A DNA stretch of 64,000 bases from DB1 sp049323655 (lineage in GTDB: Bacteria > Desulfobacterota > Desulfobulbia > Desulfobulbales > SURF-16). The notes under the pieces were generated by a model. The model was not told the DNA's origin, did not search any database, and saw only the letters and a program-made list of their open reading frames with translations. Positions 41,045-50,217 of this stretch are shown here, one piece after another. The number at the start of each line of letters is the position of its first letter. Positions within the stretch are counted from its first letter, which is position 1. The DNA lies in the NCBI GenBank assembly GCA_049323655.1, contig JBMONO010000043.1, positions 91,721 through 155,720 of the forward strand. The letters are read 5' to 3'. The translations under genes were made by a program, and so were the position numbers.

Positions 41045-41072
41045 AATATACACTGCTGCGATATTCCGTCAA
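41045..41072 (-). promoter_or_regulatory. Probable promoter of the polyamine operon
   Basis: On the minus strand TTGACG (41067-41072), a 16-bp spacer and TATATT (41045-41050), about 145 bp upstream of the speB ATG. Confidence 0.55.
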
Positions 41073-41114
41073 GATTTTTTCTAACCGTGCCCCCAAACAG
41101 CTCTGCCGGCAGGG

Positions 41115-43553
41115 CTAGATGCCAGTCTGCGGGAGCGGCTGGGGGCGACTGTTATCGAGCAGGGCGCGGACCGAGCGGCAAAATTGCTCCAGGCTGAACG
41201 GTTTCTGCATCAGCATAGTGTGGGGGATGTTTTTCAGCTCGTCGGTGTCGATGTCGAAGGAATGGCCGGTCATGTAGAGGATGGGCAGCCAGGGTACCTG
41301 GCGGCGGGCGAAGTCGGCCAGGGACTTGCCGCCCATGCCGGGCATGATGAGATCGGTTGCCAGCAGGGCGATGTCGTCGTGGTGTTCCGCGAAGATCCGC
41401 TGGGCGGCATTGCCGTCCGGGGCGGTGAAAATGTGGTAGCCGGCCTCGGCCAGCGAGGCGGCCAGCATCTGCAGCACCTCCAGATCGTCCTCGACAAGGA
41501 GAATGGTTTCCGAGCCGCCGATCATCCGTGCCTCACTCTGGATGGCTGTCTCTTCAGATCGCAGGGCGGGATTGCAGCGCGGCAGCAGGATGTGAAAGGT
41601 ACTGCCTCGCTCCAGTTCTGTTTCGACCAGGATGCGGCCGTTGTGGCTTGCCACGATTCCGTGGACGTTGGACAGACCGAGTCCGGTGCCTTTGCCCGCC
41701 TCCTTGGTGGTGAAAAAGGGATCAAAGATCATGCTCAGGGTGTGGCGGTCGATGCCGCGGCCCTGATCGCTGACGCTGAGCACCGCATAGTCGCCGTTCG
41801 CCTCGCGCAGATCAACGTCGTAAACGGTTTGCGGTGGGATGCTGCGCATGGAAGTCCGAATGACCAGACGACCGGGGCCGTCCATGGCATCCCGGGCATT
41901 GACCACCAGATTGATGAGGATCTGCTCCATCTGGCTGCGGTCTGCCTGGATCAGCCAGAGATCGTCGGTCAGCTCGATGATGAGTTCAATGTCCTCGCGG
42001 ATGAGCCGGCGCAGCATCTTTGCGAGTTCCTGCACCATCAGGTTCAGGTTCATGGGCCGGACGTGCATCTCCTGTTTGCGGCAGAAGCCCATGATGCGGC
42101 GGATCAGTTCCGCGGCCCGCTGGGTGCAGTTTTCAATGGCCTCGATCTGCTGATAGAAGAAATGATCGCGTCCGAATTTCAGTTTGCCGAGGGAACAGTA
42201 GCCGAGAATAGGGGTGAGGATGTTGTTCATGTCATGGGCGATGCCGCCGGCCAGGGTGCCGAGAGCTTCAAGTTTCTGGGCCTGGCGGTAGCGTTCTTCC
42301 AGCAGCCGGCGTTCCTCCTCGGCGCTCTTGCGTGCCGAGATGTCGCGGTCGATACCCCGGTAGCCGATCACCCGCCGATCCTGGTCGAAAAAGGGGGTGC
42401 CGCTTGTTTCGATGTCGACGAACTCGCCGTTCTTTTTGCGGCAGCGGTGCTCGTGGGCCTGACAGGTGCGGGCGCCCCGCAGGCAGTCGAGAAACATCTC
42501 CTTCATCGTCCTGGCCGAGTCGGCGTCATGGAGGATGTCAAAATAGCAGCGGCCCAGCAGTTCGCCGGGATGGTAGCCGTAAATCTCGTAACAGACCGGA
42601 GAACAGTAGGTCAGATTGCCCGCGGTGTCCACCTCCCAGACCCAATCGGTAGTGGTTTCCACCAGGGAACGGAACCGCTGTTCCGAGGCCACCAGCGCCG
42701 CTTCGGTTTCTCGGATTGAGGTCATATCCCAGAAGCTGCCGATCAGCTTGCCGCTTTTGCCGCCGCCATTTTCCGCCCGGGCCATGTTGACGGCCAGGAT
42801 CTTCCGATTGCCTTCCGCATCGACGATAACGATTTCCCGACCAGGCTGGCCATCGTGGAGGGTGCAGCAGCCGGTGGAGCAGGAGCAACAGGGACGATCA
42901 ACGGCGATGGTTCGAAACACGCAGGGGCCGCCCACCACCTCGGCCGCCGGCCTGCCGGTGATGCGCTCGGCCGCCGGGTTCCAGTCGCTGATCTTCCCGT
43001 CGCTTTCGAGGACAAAGATGGCAGCCGGACTGGTGTGCAGAACCCCTTGCAGTTCCCGGCGGGACAGTTCCTCCTGACGAGCAAGAATCCATTTTCCAGT
43101 CAGGGAGAGGGCGAGTTGCTTCAGCTCTTCCGGGTCAAAGGGTTTACGCAGGAAAAGCAGCTTGTCCGGGGTGCCCACCTTCCGGACGATTTCCTCGCAG
43201 GAGTGATCGGAATAGGCGGTGACGATGATCAGTTCGATTTCCCGGTCGATTTCCCGGATGCGGATCGCCGTTTCCATGCCGTCCCAGCCCGGCGGCATCC
43301 GCACGTCGATAAAGGCCAGGGCAAAGGGATTGGCCGCCATCCTTGCCTCCAGGGCCAGCTGAAACCCCTCCTGGCCCTGGGCCGCAAAGGCAAGCTCGAA
43401 GAGCGGCTCTGCCGGCGCATCGCCGTTGGCGTCGAGGATCTTTGCCACCTCCGCCATAATGCCGGCCCGGTTTTGTGCCGGAGCAAGGACCATCCTGTAG
43501 GCCTTCCATATCTCCCGGTCATCGTCGATAATGAGAATCCGTCTTTTTTCCAT
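41115..43553 (-). CDS. Hybrid sensor histidine kinase: REC-PAS-PAS-HisKA-HATPase-REC
   Basis: This is an 812-residue soluble two-component protein. The N-terminal receiver has Asp83 (FIDVRMPP) and an unusual insertion of about 25 residues after its first helix. The first PAS domain (about 168-290) contains six Cys in 20 residues (Cys211, 222, 223, 225, 229 and 230). A second PAS follows (about 310-430, ending GIDRDISARK), then HisKA (LGTLAGGIAHDMNN), an ATPase domain (NLVVNARDAM, GTGLGLSNVHG) and a C-terminal receiver with Asp in ATDLIMPG. No membrane helix. It lies 12 bp after the membrane kinase gene, presumably in one operon. Confidence 0.93.
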   Translation of the reverse strand: MEKRRILIIDDDREIWKAYRMVLAPAQNRAGIMAEVAKILDANGDAPAEPLFELAFAAQGQEGFQLALEARMAANPFALAFIDVRMPPGWDGMETAIRIREIDREIELIIVTAYSDHSCEEIVRKVGTPDKLLFLRKPFDPEELKQLALSLTGKWILARQEELSRRELQGVLHTSPAAIFVLESDGKISDWNPAAERITGRPAAEVVGGPCVFRTIAVDRPCCSCSTGCCTLHDGQPGREIVIVDAEGNRKILAVNMARAENGGGKSGKLIGSFWDMTSIRETEAALVASEQRFRSLVETTTDWVWEVDTAGNLTYCSPVCYEIYGYHPGELLGRCYFDILHDADSARTMKEMFLDCLRGARTCQAHEHRCRKKNGEFVDIETSGTPFFDQDRRVIGYRGIDRDISARKSAEEERRLLEERYRQAQKLEALGTLAGGIAHDMNNILTPILGYCSLGKLKFGRDHFFYQQIEAIENCTQRAAELIRRIMGFCRKQEMHVRPMNLNLMVQELAKMLRRLIREDIELIIELTDDLWLIQADRSQMEQILINLVVNARDAMDGPGRLVIRTSMRSIPPQTVYDVDLREANGDYAVLSVSDQGRGIDRHTLSMIFDPFFTTKEAGKGTGLGLSNVHGIVASHNGRILVETELERGSTFHILLPRCNPALRSEETAIQSEARMIGGSETILLVEDDLEVLQMLAASLAEAGYHIFTAPDGNAAQRIFAEHHDDIALLATDLIMPGMGGKSLADFARRQVPWLPILYMTGHSFDIDTDELKNIPHTMLMQKPFSLEQFCRSVRALLDNSRPQPLPQTGI

Positions 43554-43565
43554 GCCGCATCCCTG

Positions 43566-45395
43566 TCATGCTGTGTCCGGCAGAGGCGTTTGCTGTGGCT
43601 CGTCCCGTGCCGCCGTTTTTTCATCCGTATCTGTTGCCGCAGGCAGAGCTTCCGACCAGGCAGGCAACCGGACAACAAAGGTGGCCCCCTGCCCCGGCCC
43701 CGGACTGGTTGCCTCGATGGAGCCGTTGTTCGCCTTCAGGTAGTTGGCGCTGGAGTGGAGACCGAATCCGGAACCGGTGTGCTTGGTGGTATAGCCGAAG
43801 CGAAAAAGGGCCTCTTTCTCCTCATCGGAAAAACCGCAGCCCATATCGGTAATCGACAGCCGCACCATGGGCGGCGTTCCTGCTTCCAGGCCGCTCGTGA
43901 TGCGAAGAATCCGCGGGCCGGTTGTCCTGTCCATCGCTTCATACCCGTTTTTTATCAGGTTGACAAGAACCTGTAGTAATTTGGTGCCCTCCACCCGCAC
44001 CGGCGGTACCGGTGCTAAATCGGTTTCCAGGAGAATCTCCCGTTTTTTCATGGTTTCGGCCAGCATATTGATGGCATCCCGGGCCACGGCAATGATGTCC
44101 ACCGGTTCCGGGGAATCGGCGAGGCGGGCATAGCGCATCTGCAGGCTGATGATATTTTCAATGTGTTCATGGGTGGCGCGGATATGTTTCAACTCTTCGA
44201 TGATCTTTCCGTATTCTTCGCTGATTCCGGCAGGCAGGATCTCGACGAGCCGGAGCAGCCGTTTTTTCTCGTCTTCCGGGATGTCGCTGCTGGCCTGGAG
44301 ATATCGTTGCAAAGGCAGCAGGGAGTCGGCCAGTTTGGTACTGAGCGGGCTTGCCTCGATCTGCCTGGTCAGCACCGAGGTCACCACCTTGGCCGGGGTG
44401 ATGGCGTTGCCGATATTGTGCAGCACCCCCACCGCCATTTCCGCCATGCCCGCCTCGTGGGCCTGGCGCAGCATAATGGCCTGGGCCTCCTTCAGGTCAC
44501 GGGTCCGTTCCGCCACCTTGTCCTCCAGGGAACGGGAATAGTCGTCGAGCTTTTCCCGGGACTCGCGCAATCGTTCGGTCATGACGTTGAAGGCGGCGGC
44601 CAGTCCGGCGAACTCCTGGCAACCGAAGCCGGGAAGCTCGATGCGATGGTTGAGGTCGCCGGCGGCGATCTGATGGACACCGTCATGGAGGGCGCGGGTG
44701 TCCCGGGCGAAGGAGCGGGTCAGCAGGATGGCGGTCAGAAAGCCGGCGAGGAGGAAGACTGCCAGGACGGTGAGAAAGGAGATGGTGATGTGCCGCATCT
44801 GCCTGCCCCATTCCATTTTTTCCGCGGCAATGGCTTGTGTCAGAGGGCTGAGGGAGAATCCGCAATGCAGGACGCCCCACAGCTGCGAACCGCTGTAGAG
44901 CGGAATAATCACCTCAAGCAGCGCATCGTTGCCGTCCGTCTCCGGCCAGATCAGTCGCACCGGTTTGGGGCCGTCCGCTTTCTCCTTCGGAAATTCACCG
45001 GCGAGCAGGGTTGCGAAACGGCGATTTTCGGGGGATGGCAGTTTCCTGCCCTGCTCTGTTTCGTCATTGTGGGCCACCACTGTCAACTGGCGATCCAATG
45101 CCTGACAGAAGAGAATGTCCGGATCATTGTCCACCACCTCGGCCACCAGGTTCTGCAGAAAGCTGAAATCAAAGCCGGCGATCGATTGATCGGCGCTGAG
45201 CCCCATGCTGCGCACCAGCGAGGTGCTGCGGTTGGCCAGATCCTGGCGCATGAGGGTGATGCTGGCGGCCAATTGCTCGTCGCGGAACTGGCTTGTCTTC
45301 CAGAAAACGAGAAAACCGAGGGCCGGAATGAGCAGGCAGAGCAGCAGCATGTTCATTCCGATGAGGTAGACCCTGATGGACGGACGTCTGCGCAT
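43566..45395 (-). CDS. Membrane sensor histidine kinase (two TM, extracytoplasmic sensor, HAMP)
   Basis: This 609-residue kinase has a first helix at about residues 8-30 (LIGMNMLLLCLLIPALGFLVF), a periplasmic sensor of about 175 residues, a second helix and a HAMP domain (RALHDGVHQIAAGDLNHRIELPG). A coiled coil, a dimerisation helix with VGVLHNIGNAITP holding the likely phospho-His, and an ATPase domain (NLIKNGYEAMD, DMGCGFSDEEKEALF, GSGFGLHSSANYLK) follow. It has no receiver; the next gene carries two. ATG 45395 is preferred over the in-frame start at 45503. Confidence 0.92.
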   Translation of the reverse strand: MRRRPSIRVYLIGMNMLLLCLLIPALGFLVFWKTSQFRDEQLAASITLMRQDLANRSTSLVRSMGLSADQSIAGFDFSFLQNLVAEVVDNDPDILFCQALDRQLTVVAHNDETEQGRKLPSPENRRFATLLAGEFPKEKADGPKPVRLIWPETDGNDALLEVIIPLYSGSQLWGVLHCGFSLSPLTQAIAAEKMEWGRQMRHITISFLTVLAVFLLAGFLTAILLTRSFARDTRALHDGVHQIAAGDLNHRIELPGFGCQEFAGLAAAFNVMTERLRESREKLDDYSRSLEDKVAERTRDLKEAQAIMLRQAHEAGMAEMAVGVLHNIGNAITPAKVVTSVLTRQIEASPLSTKLADSLLPLQRYLQASSDIPEDEKKRLLRLVEILPAGISEEYGKIIEELKHIRATHEHIENIISLQMRYARLADSPEPVDIIAVARDAINMLAETMKKREILLETDLAPVPPVRVEGTKLLQVLVNLIKNGYEAMDRTTGPRILRITSGLEAGTPPMVRLSITDMGCGFSDEEKEALFRFGYTTKHTGSGFGLHSSANYLKANNGSIEATSPGPGQGATFVVRLPAWSEALPAATDTDEKTAARDEPQQTPLPDTA

Positions 45396-45515
45396 GGCTC
45401 TCGTGTGGTGGGCGTTGGGGAATTGCGTATGGTTGCCGACCTTTTCAGTATAGAGGCCGGCAACCGGCGAATGCAATGAAAAAGGGGAGGGAAAAGGAGA
45501 CACTCCCCGGCCCTG

Positions 45516-47228
45516 TCAGCCGTAATGCTTGTCCACCGTGGCGATGCGGCTGTGGATGGGCGGCACCGCCTCGCCATCGATGCGGACATCGATCACCGTA
45601 GGACGCCCCGACGCGATAATATCTTCGACAAGCTCCGGGGTCAACGGGTTGTCGCCGTCCAGGCGAATGCCTCTGGCGCCCAGGCCTTCCGCCACCGCGG
45701 CAAAGTCCACCATGGCAAAGCGGGATGGCAGGCCTTCGGGGATCGGGGTCTTGAAGAGCTTGCGGCCGTGATAGACCATGCCGAGCATGGCGTTGTTGAA
45801 GACGATCCAGATCACCGGGATGTTGTGGTTCACCGCGGTGGCCACCTCGAAACCGTTCATCAGAAAGGAACCGTCGCCCACCATGGCCACCACCGGGCGT
45901 TCCGGCACCGCCAGTTTGGCGCCGACCGGGGCGGCGACGGCATAGCCCATGGAACCGAAACCGAGGGAGACGAAAAAGGAGTAGGGCCGGTTGAGGGTCA
46001 TGTGGCGGATGGCCCAGGCCATCGAGGTGCCGATATCGGCGAAATAAATGGTGTTGTCCGGGAAAAAGCGCTGGATGTCGCGCACCAGGCCGCCGGGATG
46101 ATAAAGACCCTGGTGGGGAGAAAAATCAGCTTCCTGCTCCCGGCACGCCTCCCGCATCGTTGCCAGCTGTTCGTGTACAGGCTGAAAGTGTTTGTGGGCG
46201 TTCTGCTGCGAGCGTTCCTCCACCACCGCCTTGCACAGCTCCTTGATGTTCATTCTGGCGTCGCCCACCAGGCCAACCGAGGTGCAGTAGTTTTTGCCGA
46301 TCTTTTCCGGGTTGATGTCGATATGGATCAGGTGCTCGCTTGGTCGGATTTTTTCGTCCCAGCCGCTGGTCATCATCTCGCTGAAGCTCGTGCCGATGCC
46401 GACCAGCACGTCAACCTCGCCGTTGGTGATATACTCCCTGGCCAGCGGGTTGCCGGCAAAGCCCAGCACCCCCAGGGAAAGGGGGTGCGATTCCGGAAAG
46501 ACGCCCTTGGCCTTGGGCGAGGTGGCCACCGGCATCTGTAAGAGTTGGGCCAGTTCCAGCAGTTCATTGGCGGCGCGGGACAGCACCACCCCCCAGCCGG
46601 CGATGATCGCCGGTTTTTTGGCGGCGACCAGATAGCGGGCTGCCTTTTTGACGCTCTCCTCGTCGTAGAGGCGGGCGTCGGTCTTCAGGGTGCAGAGGCT
46701 CTGCGGTTCGATCTCTTTTTTCATCAGGTCGGTGGGCAGATTCAGATGAACCGGACCGCTGGGGCCGGTCATCGCCAGGCGGGTGGCCTTGTGCAGCATG
46801 TACTGGGCCCGCTTTTCGGTGATCAGCATGCCGCTGTACTTGGTGAAGTTGCGGAAGATGTTGGTGATGTTGACGCCCTCGGAGCCGGATTCCTGGATCG
46901 CCCCCTTGCCGAACACCGAGATGGCGACCTGGCCGGTCAAGGCCAGCACCGGGATGGAATCGGCATAGGAGGAGGCGAGCCCGGTGATCATGTTCGAGGC
47001 GCCTGGTCCGGCGGTGGCGGTGCAGACCCCTAGCCGGCCGGAGACCCGGGCATAGCCGTCCGCCATGAAGGCGGCTCCCTCCTCGTGTTTGCTGATAATT
47101 GGTTGCACCCCTTGTTTGTTGTGAAAAAGGGCGGTGCTGAGATCCTCGATGGCGCCGCCCGGCACGCCGAAAACGTATTTCACTCCCATCTGCCCCAGCA
47201 GGTCGATCATTAAATCCGCGGTGTTCAT
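45516..47228 (-). CDS. ThDP-dependent acetolactate-synthase-like enzyme
   Basis: The 570-residue protein is a full-length three-domain ThDP enzyme: GVPGGAIEDLSTAL, the catalytic Glu in SKHEEGAAFMADGYAR, TATAGPGASNMITGLASSYADS, a central Rossmann domain, and the ThDP/Mg motif VGDGSFLMNGFEVATAV...NNAMLGM. It belongs to the acetolactate-synthase large-subunit group by overall order, but no ilvN small subunit is adjacent, so it may be a catabolic synthase, a sulfoacetaldehyde acetyltransferase-like or another decarboxylase. AGGAGAGG precedes ATG 47228. It is divergent from the sulfotransferase. An ilvE homologue lies 11 kb away, not in this operon. Confidence 0.88.
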   Translation of the reverse strand: MNTADLMIDLLGQMGVKYVFGVPGGAIEDLSTALFHNKQGVQPIISKHEEGAAFMADGYARVSGRLGVCTATAGPGASNMITGLASSYADSIPVLALTGQVAISVFGKGAIQESGSEGVNITNIFRNFTKYSGMLITEKRAQYMLHKATRLAMTGPSGPVHLNLPTDLMKKEIEPQSLCTLKTDARLYDEESVKKAARYLVAAKKPAIIAGWGVVLSRAANELLELAQLLQMPVATSPKAKGVFPESHPLSLGVLGFAGNPLAREYITNGEVDVLVGIGTSFSEMMTSGWDEKIRPSEHLIHIDINPEKIGKNYCTSVGLVGDARMNIKELCKAVVEERSQQNAHKHFQPVHEQLATMREACREQEADFSPHQGLYHPGGLVRDIQRFFPDNTIYFADIGTSMAWAIRHMTLNRPYSFFVSLGFGSMGYAVAAPVGAKLAVPERPVVAMVGDGSFLMNGFEVATAVNHNIPVIWIVFNNAMLGMVYHGRKLFKTPIPEGLPSRFAMVDFAAVAEGLGARGIRLDGDNPLTPELVEDIIASGRPTVIDVRIDGEAVPPIHSRIATVDKHYG

Positions 47229-47439
47229 AATCCTCTCCTGATTGTCCTTCCGTTGTGCGGTGTGTGCGGGAAAACGGGGCGCGCCTCCACCCGCCCCGTT
47301 CGGGAAAATATCCTGTTCCACCATGGGTCTGATGGTGTAGGATAGCGACAGGTGTCTTTCGTCATTTGCGCTCAGGCGGTCCGCCGCGCTGCGGCGGAAC
47401 CGGTGGGACTCTTTATCAGTGAAGGGAAATCAGCCAACA

Positions 47440-48561
47440 ATGCGTTTCATTTTCATGGTGACCATCTATCTGCGGGTTCTCGCCGCCATCCGGCGGGTCT
47501 ACGGCCGCGGCCGCGTCTATTTTACCTGGCTGCTGGGCGAGCCGCTCATGAAGTTTTTCACCGCAACGACCATGGCCCTGGATCATCTCTTCTTTCCGGG
47601 GATTCGCAAAACGGTGGTGAAAAATCCGGTGTTCATCATCGGTCATCCCCGCAGCGGCACCTCCTTTCTCCATCATCTGCTCGCCGGCCACGAGGAGGCG
47701 GCGCCCTTCCAGACCTGGCACCTTTTCTTGCCGGCCCTGACCGCCAGGGCGCTCTTCCGGCCGCTGATCAACCTGCTGATTCGCCAAGGGAAAACCGAGG
47801 TCATGCCGGAGTGGACCGGCCACCGGATGGCGCTCGATAAAACGGAAGAGGAGGAGATGCTTTTCCTCCACACCTACGACACCAATTTCATCACCATCGG
47901 CATGCTCTCCTTTGACGAACAGAGCTACCCGGAGCTGCAGTATCACGACCGACAGACGCAGGCGGCGCGGTTACGCTCCATGCGTTTTCTCGATGGCTGT
48001 TTCCGGCGCCATCTCTTCTCCGCCGGGAAAAAACAGATCATCGCCCAGACCCATTTTTCCACCTTCCGGCTGCGCACCATGCTCGACTATTATCCGGACG
48101 CCAGATTCATCTTCATCCTCCGTAATCCCCATGACGTCGTGCCCTCCTTTTTCTCCCTGCTGCACAACAGCATCAGGTTCCGCTGGGGCATCGACGCGAT
48201 CCGGCCGGAGCTGCTTGTCCGCTACAACGAGCATCGTTTTCAGGGCATGGTCGATCTCTACCGGTATTTTTACGAGCTCGACACAAAGGGGTTGCTGCCC
48301 CGGGAGCGGGTGCTGGTGCTGCCCTACGACGAGCTGCGGTATAATCTGACCGCCGCCTTTGACCGGATCATCGCCTTTACCGGCATCAAACCGGATGCGG
48401 TCCTGCGCCGGGCCGTGGCTGAACGGGCCGACCGGCAGGAGCGCTACCAGCGCAGGCACGCGGTCAGGGAGCCCGCCGAGTTCGGCGTCAGCCGCGCGCG
48501 AATCTCCCGGGAATTCGCCTTTGTCTTTGATCATTATGGTCTGGAGGACAAATGGAAGTAA
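47440..48561 (+). CDS. Sulfotransferase-fold protein (Sulfotransfer_3-like)
   Basis: This PAPS-dependent sulfotransferase family member has 373 residues. The 5'-phosphosulfate loop FIIGHPRSGTSFLHHLL and the 3'-phosphate motif FIFILRNPHDVVPSFFSL are clear. WHLFLPALTARA and HTYDTNF lie between them, and LPYDELRYN lies near the C-terminus. The enzyme could sulfate a lipid, glycan or small metabolite. A possible alternative start is GTG 47419. It converges with the second citrate-synthase-like gene, leaving five bases between the stop codons, and is divergent from the ThDP enzyme. Confidence 0.87.
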   Translation: MRFIFMVTIYLRVLAAIRRVYGRGRVYFTWLLGEPLMKFFTATTMALDHLFFPGIRKTVVKNPVFIIGHPRSGTSFLHHLLAGHEEAAPFQTWHLFLPALTARALFRPLINLLIRQGKTEVMPEWTGHRMALDKTEEEEMLFLHTYDTNFITIGMLSFDEQSYPELQYHDRQTQAARLRSMRFLDGCFRRHLFSAGKKQIIAQTHFSTFRLRTMLDYYPDARFIFILRNPHDVVPSFFSLLHNSIRFRWGIDAIRPELLVRYNEHRFQGMVDLYRYFYELDTKGLLPRERVLVLPYDELRYNLTAAFDRIIAFTGIKPDAVLRRAVAERADRQERYQRRHAVREPAEFGVSRARISREFAFVFDHYGLEDKWK

Positions 48562-48566
48562 AGAAA

Positions 48567-49406
48567 TCATTGGTCATCCGGAACCGATCGCGGCGGCTGG
48601 CCCTGATAGTCGATGTCCCCGCATTGGAGGGGGAAAAACGATTCCGGCGGCTGATCAGCGGCCTCGGCGTAGCAGGCAAGGACGCCGGAGGAGACCAAGG
48701 GGGCTAACACTCGGTATTGACCATAAAATTCAATTCCCTGATCAAGAAGAAATGCTGTCGTATATCCCAGCAAATTCAGACCTTCCTGGTATTGCAGTTG
48801 TATGAAGTCGTGGATCTCGTAGGTTAGGGAAAGATGGGGGCCGACTGGATAACCGAGTGCTGTAGTCACTTTTTCCATCGCATCAATTCGTTCATCCCCA
48901 CTTGCTACCGGACGAATAAAGCCGGGGATCAACGGTATTCCATCACGACGATTTGGATATTCTGTGATAATTAAATCAACCTGATCCCCCGATCTTCGCT
49001 TTCTTAAAGCGGTCTGGAGGAACTGAATGCTGGCTTTTAGCGTGCCAGGGCCATACATTCGTGAATCGCTGGCTTGGATTCCGCTGGCCAATGCGGCGAG
49101 GGGTGATGTTTGGAGGCTTCCTGCCAGGCTGCCGATTTGGTTGCACCAGATACGGGCGTCAGGGTAGCTGAGACAGATGAACAGCGCCTCCAGCCAGTCC
49201 GCCAGCCGGCGTTCCGGCAGTTTGCCTGTTGCATTGAGGATCAGAACCTGAAAATAGGAAGACTGTCCAACCAGCTCCTCCATCATGTCATAACCGTGGC
49301 AATAAACAGCCTCCCCAAAGACTATTCCGCCTTTACTGGTGAAGATTCTGCCTCTGCGATGATCCCAGTAATGTGTGTTATTTTTTTGCTTGCTCGGCAA
49401 TGACAT
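48567..49406 (-). CDS. Citrate-synthase-fold protein without catalytic residues (second of a pair)
   Basis: The 279-residue product follows the small citrate-synthase/citryl-CoA-lyase pattern (CHGYDMMEELVGQSSYFQVL, LPERRLADWLEALF, a GPGTLKASIQFL segment where the family has GxxHGGA, and LIPGFIRPVASG where it has PGFGHRVY). The active-site His of both motifs appear replaced, and the last Asp motif is not recognisable. It overlaps the first copy by 29 bp and has GAGGA before ATG 49406. Exactly the same length as its neighbour suggests a heteromer. I infer a non-catalytic or altered function. Confidence 0.78.
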   Translation of the reverse strand: MSLPSKQKNNTHYWDHRRGRIFTSKGGIVFGEAVYCHGYDMMEELVGQSSYFQVLILNATGKLPERRLADWLEALFICLSYPDARIWCNQIGSLAGSLQTSPLAALASGIQASDSRMYGPGTLKASIQFLQTALRKRRSGDQVDLIITEYPNRRDGIPLIPGFIRPVASGDERIDAMEKVTTALGYPVGPHLSLTYEIHDFIQLQYQEGLNLLGYTTAFLLDQGIEFYGQYRVLAPLVSSGVLACYAEAADQPPESFFPLQCGDIDYQGQPPRSVPDDQ

Positions 49407-50217
49407 AATGTTCCTCGTCGAGGAAAGGCATGGATGTGAGAGGTTTGTCCGCCAGCTCAAGCCCATGGGCAAGAATACCCGGCGCATTCATCAGTTGAAA
49501 CAGCCCGGCCCCGGCCCACGGAGTAAAGCCGAGATCGCACAGGGTGGCGGCCGCTATCCCTGTACTGAGCCAGCCCATTGCCTGTGGACGAAGAAATGCC
49601 GCAAAATCCTTGCCCCACCTGAGGGTGGCGCCGGCGCCGGGCATGGCGCCGAGGATATCGGCAAGCTGAGCGGGCAACGGATCGATGCCGCCGAAACGGC
49701 TGCCAAAGCCGGGAGCGGGATGAAAATCTCCTTCTTTTGGCCGGGGCGCGGCAAGGCAGGTTGTCGCTGCCGCTTCCGGGGCCTGATGGAGGTTGTCGGC
49801 CAGATAGCGCATGGCAGCCAGCACCTCGCCGCCGCCCAGATGTGAGCCGCTCAGAACGGAAAGACCTATTGGCAACAGGTGCTGGGTGTTCGTCCGACTT
49901 ACTGCCGCGTTCATCGCGGCGCGGCTGGCCGGGTGGCGGGGGCCGGGATTGATCATGGCGATGAAGAGGGTTTCCAGCAACCTGGCCTCCTGGCGCGCAG
50001 GCAGTTCTCCCCGGAACAGCAGAAACAGCACCTCCATAAAACTTCGTTTTTCGGCAAGCTCCAGGATGTCGTAGCCATGACAGCGGCACTGTCCGGCCAG
50101 GTAGGGATTCTCGTCGTCCGGGATTTCCTGCCAGAGCCGGGTCACGGTGCGGTCAGTGAATGACACATCCCGTCTGCCGACCTTACTGGTTTGTCTGTGC
50201 ATGTGAGGTGAACCCAT
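49378..50217 (-). CDS. Citrate-synthase-fold protein with altered active site (first of a pair)
   Basis: The 279-residue protein has the N-terminal pattern of the small citrate-synthase/citryl-CoA-lyase branch (LWQEIPDDENPYL, CHGYDILELAEKRSFMEVLFLLFRGELP). GSHLGGGEV (124-132) lies where the family has GxxHGGA. PGFGSR (169-174) has Ser at the usual His. The C-terminal segment AGLFQLMNAPGILAHGLE is well kept, but AMGWLSTG replaces the Asp-containing NVDFYSG region. Both typical catalytic His and the Asp thus seem lost or shifted. Its ATG overlaps the stop of the TonB receptor gene (TAATG), so it is translationally coupled to it. Confidence 0.8.
   Translation of the reverse strand: MGSPHMHRQTSKVGRRDVSFTDRTVTRLWQEIPDDENPYLAGQCRCHGYDILELAEKRSFMEVLFLLFRGELPARQEARLLETLFIAMINPGPRHPASRAAMNAAVSRTNTQHLLPIGLSVLSGSHLGGGEVLAAMRYLADNLHQAPEAAATTCLAAPRPKEGDFHPAPGFGSRFGGIDPLPAQLADILGAMPGAGATLRWGKDFAAFLRPQAMGWLSTGIAAATLCDLGFTPWAGAGLFQLMNAPGILAHGLELADKPLTSMPFLDEEHYVIAEQAKK

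Noticed and set aside
41184..42719. 511-codon ORF opposite the hybrid kinase gene
   Set aside because: Shadow; the kinase frame carries all expected motifs.
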